Assembly (NCBI GenBank): GCA_034113365.1
Contig: JAXEXP010000021.1
Location: forward strand, 1 to 9,012
From: Spyradocola sp034113365
GTDB taxonomy: Bacteria > Bacillota > Clostridia > Christensenellales > UBA1750
Direction of reading: 5' to 3'
DNA: 9,012 bases
The translations under genes were made by a program, and so were the position numbers. The notes below the pieces were generated by a model, which did not search any database, was not told the DNA's origin, and was given only the letters and a program-made list of their open reading frames with translations. This document shows positions 6,036-9,012 of the stretch, in pieces (position 1 is the stretch's first letter; each line of letters begins with the position of its first letter).

Positions 6036-6866
6036 CTATTTCCCCTTCCCACTTCGCAGCAGTTCATTCTCCCAAATCTCCCGCCGCACGCGCATCTCCC
6101 CGTCCAGATACACCACGCGATACAGCGCCCCCGGCTGCAGGCGCGCCAGCACCTCCGCGTCCGCCGTGCCCTCCCGCACCGCGACCGTCCGCACGGGCAG
6201 CACGCGCCGCCGCTCCAGCTCGCGCTCGCGCCCCAGCAGCATCTGCATATAGCTCAGCGGCGTCTCCCGCCGCGCCCGGCACGCCGCCGCGCACAGGTAC
6301 CCGCCCGCCAGCAGCAGCGTCAGATTCACCTTCCCGATGAACCGCACCGACACGATGCCCGCCAGCATCATCGCGATGCCCAGCGCCAGCCCCAGCCCCG
6401 CCGTCACGCGCTGCGCCCGCACGACGCCCGCCCGGCGCTGCATCAGCGCGCACAGCACCCGCCCGCCGTCCATGGGATAGGCCGGCAGCAGGTTGAACAC
6501 CAGCAGCGTCAGGTTCAGCTGCATGCCCTGCGCCAGCAGCCCGGCCTGTCCCGGCAGCGCATAGGCCAGCGCGCCGCAGATCGCCGCCAGCAGCAGGCTC
6601 GTCAGCGGCCCCGCCAGCGCGATGCACGCCGCCCGCAGCGGGCTCATGCGCTCCAGCCCCCGCAGCCGCGCCACGCCCCCGAACGGCGCGATCTCCACGC
6701 TCTCCACGCCCGCGCCCAGCGCCACCGCCGCTGCCGCATGTCCCATCTCATGCAAAAACACGCAGCCCAGTCCCAGCGCGATCTCCGGCCCGCCGCCCAG
6801 CAGGATGTGCACCGCTGCCATCGCCGCCAGCCACGGCGACAGCCGCACCCGCCCTAGCGCAGCCAT
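6036..6866 (-). CDS. spoIVFB: SpoIVFB-like M50 (site-2) intramembrane metalloprotease
   Basis: A protein of 276 residues with several hydrophobic segments (about 10-24, 29-50, 80-105, 113-130, 155-173, 180-197). The M50 zinc motif HEMGH (H39, E40, H43) and the third-ligand motif NLLPAYPMDGG (D133) are intact, so the protein should be active. The C-terminal ~50 residues form a soluble tail at the place of the CBS domain in SpoIVFB. In the family this protease sits in the forespore outer membrane and cleaves pro-sigma-K late in sporulation. The frame is open 50 codons further upstream, but that part overlaps spoIVFA, is Gly/Ala/Arg shadow sequence and has no homology, so the ATG at 6866 is preferred. 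It overlaps spoIVFA by 13 nt, which implies coupled translation. The upstream GGAAG is a weak ribosome-binding site. Confidence 0.85.
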   Translation of the reverse strand: MAALGRVRLSPWLAAMAAVHILLGGGPEIALGLGCVFLHEMGHAAAAVALGAGVESVEIAPFGGVARLRGLERMSPLRAACIALAGPLTSLLLAAICGALAYALPGQAGLLAQGMQLNLTLLVFNLLPAYPMDGGRVLCALMQRRAGVVRAQRVTAGLGLALGIAMMLAGIVSVRFIGKVNLTLLLAGGYLCAAACRARRETPLSYMQMLLGRERELERRRVLPVRTVAVREGTADAEVLARLQPGALYRVVYLDGEMRVRREIWENELLRSGKGK

Positions 6867-7495
6867 TCTTCCGCGTCCAGCGCGGCATCCCCGCGCTGCA
6901 CCTGCACGCGCACCTGACAGGCCTGCCCAACCGTCTGCGCCAGCCCCACGCCCTGCCCCAGGTGCACGCGTTCCTTCGCCGCCACGCGCACGCCCTGCAG
7001 GGGCTCCATCGCGCACACCAGCCCGTTGTCGTAGCGCAGCGTCAGCCGGTATCCGCCCTCGCAGGGCTCCACCGATTCCACTTCGCCCTCGCCGCCCGCC
7101 AGCAGCGCGCCGTTCCCCTCAAACACCACCCAGCCGTCCTTCTGCGCCAGCAGCACCGCGTCCGCAAAAGGTGCCTCCAGCACCTCCGGACCCGCGTTCC
7201 AGTACACCAGCACGCTCTCGGGCACAAAATTCCCCACGAATTCCAGCTTCCCGATGCCCGGGCTCAGCTCCACCTCCGACGTCGCCACGCTGCGCAGCCC
7301 CGCCAACGCCGCCTGCACCGGCTCTGCCTGCACGTTCCGCAGCCCCGCCAGCACCAGAAACAGCGCCGCGCACACGCCCAGCTGCACAAAAAAGTGGTTC
7401 GGGTAGGAGATCTCCTCCCCCTCGCGCAGCCACGCCCGGTACTTCTTCCTCGCCCGCTCCAGCGCCTTTCCTCCCGCCACACAAAACACCCCCAT
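6854..7495 (-). CDS. spoIVFA: SpoIVFA-like membrane protein with degenerate M23 (LytM) domain
   Basis: A protein of 213 residues: a basic cytoplasmic N-terminus (about 1-34), one transmembrane segment (about 35-52, FFVQLGVCAALFLVLAGL) and an extracytoplasmic domain (about 100-213) with the M23/LytM layout. The zinc ligands are lost: the usual YAHL block is AMEPL (162-166) and the HxH block is VRVQV (195-199), so it should not be a peptidase, as in SpoIVFA. In the family it holds SpoIVFB inactive until forespore signalling. It lies directly before the SpoIVFB gene and after rodA, the expected context. The start is uncertain: ATG 7495 has no good ribosome-binding site and lies inside a hairpin arm; GTG 7480 has GGGGG 8 nt upstream; the GGAGG near 7475 would serve only a rare CTG. 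Sequence divergence from B. subtilis keeps the name at moderate confidence. Confidence 0.75.
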   Translation of the reverse strand: MGVFCVAGGKALERARKKYRAWLREGEEISYPNHFFVQLGVCAALFLVLAGLRNVQAEPVQAALAGLRSVATSEVELSPGIGKLEFVGNFVPESVLVYWNAGPEVLEAPFADAVLLAQKDGWVVFEGNGALLAGGEGEVESVEPCEGGYRLTLRYDNGLVCAMEPLQGVRVAAKERVHLGQGVGLAQTVGQACQVRVQVQRGDAALDAEEWLR

Positions 7496-7525
7496 ACAGC
7501 TTTCTACACTGTATGAGGGTGTTTT
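7483..7525 (-). terminator. 17-bp hairpin between rodA and spoIVFA, probable rodA terminator
   Basis: On the minus strand, 7525-7509 pairs with 7499-7483 along all 17 positions (one G-U in RNA), with a 9-nt loop (TGTAGAAAG). The stem starts 3 nt past the rodA stop codon, and its 3' arm ends in UUUU, so it fits a Rho-independent terminator with a modest T tail. The 3' arm also holds ATG 7495-7493, the first possible start of spoIVFA. The plus strand reads through to TTTTT as well, but no plus-strand gene is present. Confidence 0.7.
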
Positions 7526-7535
7526 TCGTCATAGA
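7508..7535 (-). promoter_or_regulatory. possible sigma-E promoter for spoIVFA-spoIVFB
   Basis: CATACAGT at 7515-7508 matches the sporulation sigma-E -10 consensus CATACAnT perfectly and lies in the 5' arm and loop edge of the rodA terminator hairpin. At 14-nt spacing the -35 position is TCTATG (7535-7530), a poor match. Transcription would start near 7501, leaving only the 3' arm of the hairpin in the mRNA. The spoIVF operon is sigma-E-driven in B. subtilis, which fits; the site remains a prediction from one motif. Confidence 0.4.
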
Positions 7536-8704
7536 ACCGTCTTTTGCTGATGCCGCACCACGTTGAGCACCAGCCCCACGGCCGCAAGGTTGGCCAGCAT
7601 GTTCGAGCCCCCGTAGCTCATGAACGGCAGCGGGATGCCCGTCACGGGCATCAGGCCAATGGTCATGCCGATGTTTTCAAAGATGTGGAACAGGAACATC
7701 GACGCCACGCCCGCGATGATCAGCGCGCCAAACCGATCCTGCATTTTGTAGGACAGGTAAAACAGCCGCAGCACCAGCGCCAGATACAGCACGATGATGA
7801 GGAGGCAGCCCACAAATCCCACGGACTCCGCCGTCACCGAGAAGATGAAGTCGGTGTGCTTCTCCGGCACAAAGTCCAGCTGGCTGATGGCGCCCTCCTG
7901 GAACAGCCCCTTGCCCGTCAGCTGCCCCGAGCCCACCGCGATCTTGGAATACCGCACCTGATAGCCCGTGCCCGACGTGTCGCGCGACGGGTTCAGGAAG
8001 TTCAGCACGCGATCCTGCCGGAATTCCGACAGAAACGGCCAGATGACCACGCACGCCGTCGCGCCCGTGATGCCCAGCCCCGCGATGATCTTCCAGCCCA
8101 GCCCCGAAACGAACAGCATGCCCAGGAAAATGGCCAGGAACACCAGCGCCGTGCCCACGTCGTCCTGCGCCAGCACCAGCCCGAACGGGATCGCAAAGTG
8201 GACCAGCACCGGCAGGAACTGCTTGAGCTTGACGATCGGCCCGTCATATCGCGATATGTGCTTGGCCAGCGTCAAAATGATGGCGATCTTGCACACCTCC
8301 GACGGCTGAAAGCTGCGGCTGCCGCCCATCCAGGAGAACCACGCCGTCACGTTGCCGCGCCCGGCGGTCTGGAACAGCACCAGCACCAGCAGCGCCAGCG
8401 CCACGCCGAAGATGTACACCGCAAGCTCGCCGTACACCCGGTAGTCGAAGATCTGGATCAGCACGATGGCCACCAGCCCCACGCCGACCCACGCCAGCTG
8501 CCAGTAAAACGAATTGCTCGTCAGCCGCGACAGTACCGAGAAGATGCCCGTCCCCTCGCTGACGGCATATGGATCAATGGTGGCGTTTGCCACCGCGATC
8601 AGCCCAATGACGGTCAGCGCCGCGGTGATCAGCATCAGCGGCACATCCAGCCTGCCCTGACTCTGCCGCCCCAGCGACAGCGCCCGATTTCTGCTCCTGA
8701 GCAT
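7529..8704 (-). CDS. rodA: RodA-type peptidoglycan glycosyltransferase (SEDS family)
   Basis: A polytopic membrane protein of 391 residues (about ten hydrophobic segments from residue 20 to 385) of the FtsW/RodA/SpoVE family, which polymerises lipid II into glycan strands for side-wall growth together with a class B PBP. Diagnostic blocks: FQPSE (132-136), LAQDDVGTALVF (178-189), NPSRDTSGTGYQVRYSKIAVGSG (238-260), FVPEKHTDFIF with the catalytic-type Asp285 (278-288), and GLMPVTGIPLPFMSYGGS (350-367). RodA fits better than FtsW/SpoVE because of the FVPEKHTDFIF wording and the spoIVFA/B neighbours. The ATG at 8704 has GGGAGG 5 nt upstream; an overlapping out-of-frame ATG at 8709 is ignored. No clear sigma-A promoter is seen in the 57 bp between the rRNA operon terminator and the gene. 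Complete, with no missing key residue. Confidence 0.92.
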   Translation of the reverse strand: MLRSRNRALSLGRQSQGRLDVPLMLITAALTVIGLIAVANATIDPYAVSEGTGIFSVLSRLTSNSFYWQLAWVGVGLVAIVLIQIFDYRVYGELAVYIFGVALALLVLVLFQTAGRGNVTAWFSWMGGSRSFQPSEVCKIAIILTLAKHISRYDGPIVKLKQFLPVLVHFAIPFGLVLAQDDVGTALVFLAIFLGMLFVSGLGWKIIAGLGITGATACVVIWPFLSEFRQDRVLNFLNPSRDTSGTGYQVRYSKIAVGSGQLTGKGLFQEGAISQLDFVPEKHTDFIFSVTAESVGFVGCLLIIVLYLALVLRLFYLSYKMQDRFGALIIAGVASMFLFHIFENIGMTIGLMPVTGIPLPFMSYGGSNMLANLAAVGLVLNVVRHQQKTVL

Positions 8705-8761
8705 AGCATCCTCCCTTTCTCTATTCTTAACGACCTCTGCTCGGCAGATGTTCCTCTATGC

Positions 8762-8792
8762 AAAAATCGGAGCAAGCGCTGCTTGCTCCGAT
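8762..8792 (-). terminator. intrinsic terminator of the rRNA/tRNA-Asn operon
   Basis: Directly after the tRNA 3' end, the minus strand has a perfect 12-bp stem, ATCGGAGCAAGC with GCTTGCTCCGAT, a 3-nt loop, and then a run of T (TTTT after the stem, five including its last base). It is a strong Rho-independent terminator for the transcript carrying 5S rRNA and tRNA-Asn. Confidence 0.9.
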
Positions 8793-8793
8793 G

Positions 8794-8868
8794 TGGCTCC
8801 CCAGGTAAGACTCGAACTTACAACACCCCGGTTAACAGCCGAGTGCTCTGCCATTGAGCTACTGAGGA
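8794..8868 (-). tRNA. tRNA-Asn (anticodon GUU)
   Basis: Seventy-five nt including an encoded CCA. The acceptor TCCTCAG pairs with CTGGGGA (one G-U), followed by discriminator G and CCA. The D arm is GCTC..GAGC-type, the anticodon loop is CTGTTAA (GUU, Asn), and the T arm holds GTTCGAGTC. It sits 8 nt after the 5S rRNA and just before the terminator, so it is the last gene of the rRNA operon. Confidence 0.97.
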
Positions 8869-8876
8869 ATATGGAA

Positions 8877-8992
8877 TCCGGCAACGACCTATCCTCCCGG
8901 GCCGTCACCAGCCAGGTACTTTCGGCGCGGAGAAGCTTAACTTCTGTGTTCGGGATGGGAACAGGTGGGACCTTCTCGCCATTGTCACCGGA
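8877..8992 (-). rRNA. rrf: 5S ribosomal RNA
   Basis: About 116 nt; the ends TCCGG and CCGGA pair. Universal 5S blocks are present: CCCATCCCGAACACAGAAGT, TTAAGC, and the GGTGACGGCCCGGGAGGATA region with AGGTCGTTGCC near the 3' end. The last 20 nt of the window (9012-8993) would be the 23S-5S spacer. The ends are set by pairing and are accurate to 1-2 nt. Confidence 0.95.
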
Positions 8993-9012
8993 AACTGTTT
9001 GGATACGTATCG

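Noticed and set aside
6867..7016. A 50-codon N-terminal extension of SpoIVFB.
   Set aside because: It is wholly inside spoIVFA in another frame, is low-complexity Gly/Ala/Arg, and the M50 family normally begins near the ATG at 6866.
8713..8760. A sigma-A promoter for rodA.
   Set aside because: TAAGAA-like boxes exist but none has a -35 match at 16-18 nt, so no site is claimed.

Overview
The window reads as chromosomal DNA of a GC-rich, spore-forming member of the Clostridia (Bacillota). The evidence is a SpoIVFA/SpoIVFB pair beside a RodA gene, an archaeal/clostridial-type aspartyl-tRNA synthetase, a radical-SAM/DUF2344 pair followed by RNase G, a Gram-positive-type 5S rRNA, and an interspersed double-hairpin repeat of the kind common in gut Firmicutes (family memory only). 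I cannot name a genus. Every convincing gene is on the minus strand, so transcription runs from high to low coordinates. The long plus-strand ORFs are antisense shadows of GC-rich genes.

Layout in transcription order: (1) 9012-8762, the end of an rRNA operon: 5S rRNA, tRNA-Asn(GUU) with encoded CCA, and a perfect 12-bp stem terminator. (2) 8704-7529, rodA, the cell-elongation glycosyltransferase. (3) 7525-7483, a 17-bp hairpin that looks like the rodA terminator but also contains a sigma-E-like -10 box (CATACAGT) and the first start codon of the next gene. (4) 7495-6036, spoIVFA and spoIVFB, which overlap by 13 nt; they encode the sporulation intramembrane protease and its holding partner. 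(5) 6035-5628, about 400 bp with no gene, holding a G-rich tract, the double-hairpin repeat and the aspS promoter. (6) 5627-4258, a self-contained aspS unit with its own promoter and intrinsic terminator. (7) 4227-181, a tightly coupled three-gene operon with its own promoter: a radical SAM protein, a DUF2344 'radical-SAM-linked' protein, and RNase G. (8) 180-1, a short spacer with a -10 box and a structured leader, then the first 13 codons of a gene (starting MDKITQEAYFRQR) that runs out of the window. It is not rplU, the usual neighbour of rng, and is more likely a transposase/integrase-type gene.

Functionally the window combines cell-shape/peptidoglycan synthesis (RodA), mother-cell sigma-K activation (SpoIVFA/B), translation (AspRS, tRNA-Asn, 5S) and RNA processing (RNase G), plus the conserved radical SAM/DUF2344 pair of unknown chemistry. 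The order rodA, spoIVFAB, radical SAM/DUF2344, rng resembles a known clostridial cell-shape/sporulation/ribosome cluster, here interrupted by an rRNA operon upstream of rodA, an aspS unit in the middle and a possible insertion element after rng. The best leads for novelty are the hairpin that could separate rodA from spoIVFA expression, the radical SAM operon, and the possible insertion-element end with a ribosome-binding site partly buried in a stem.
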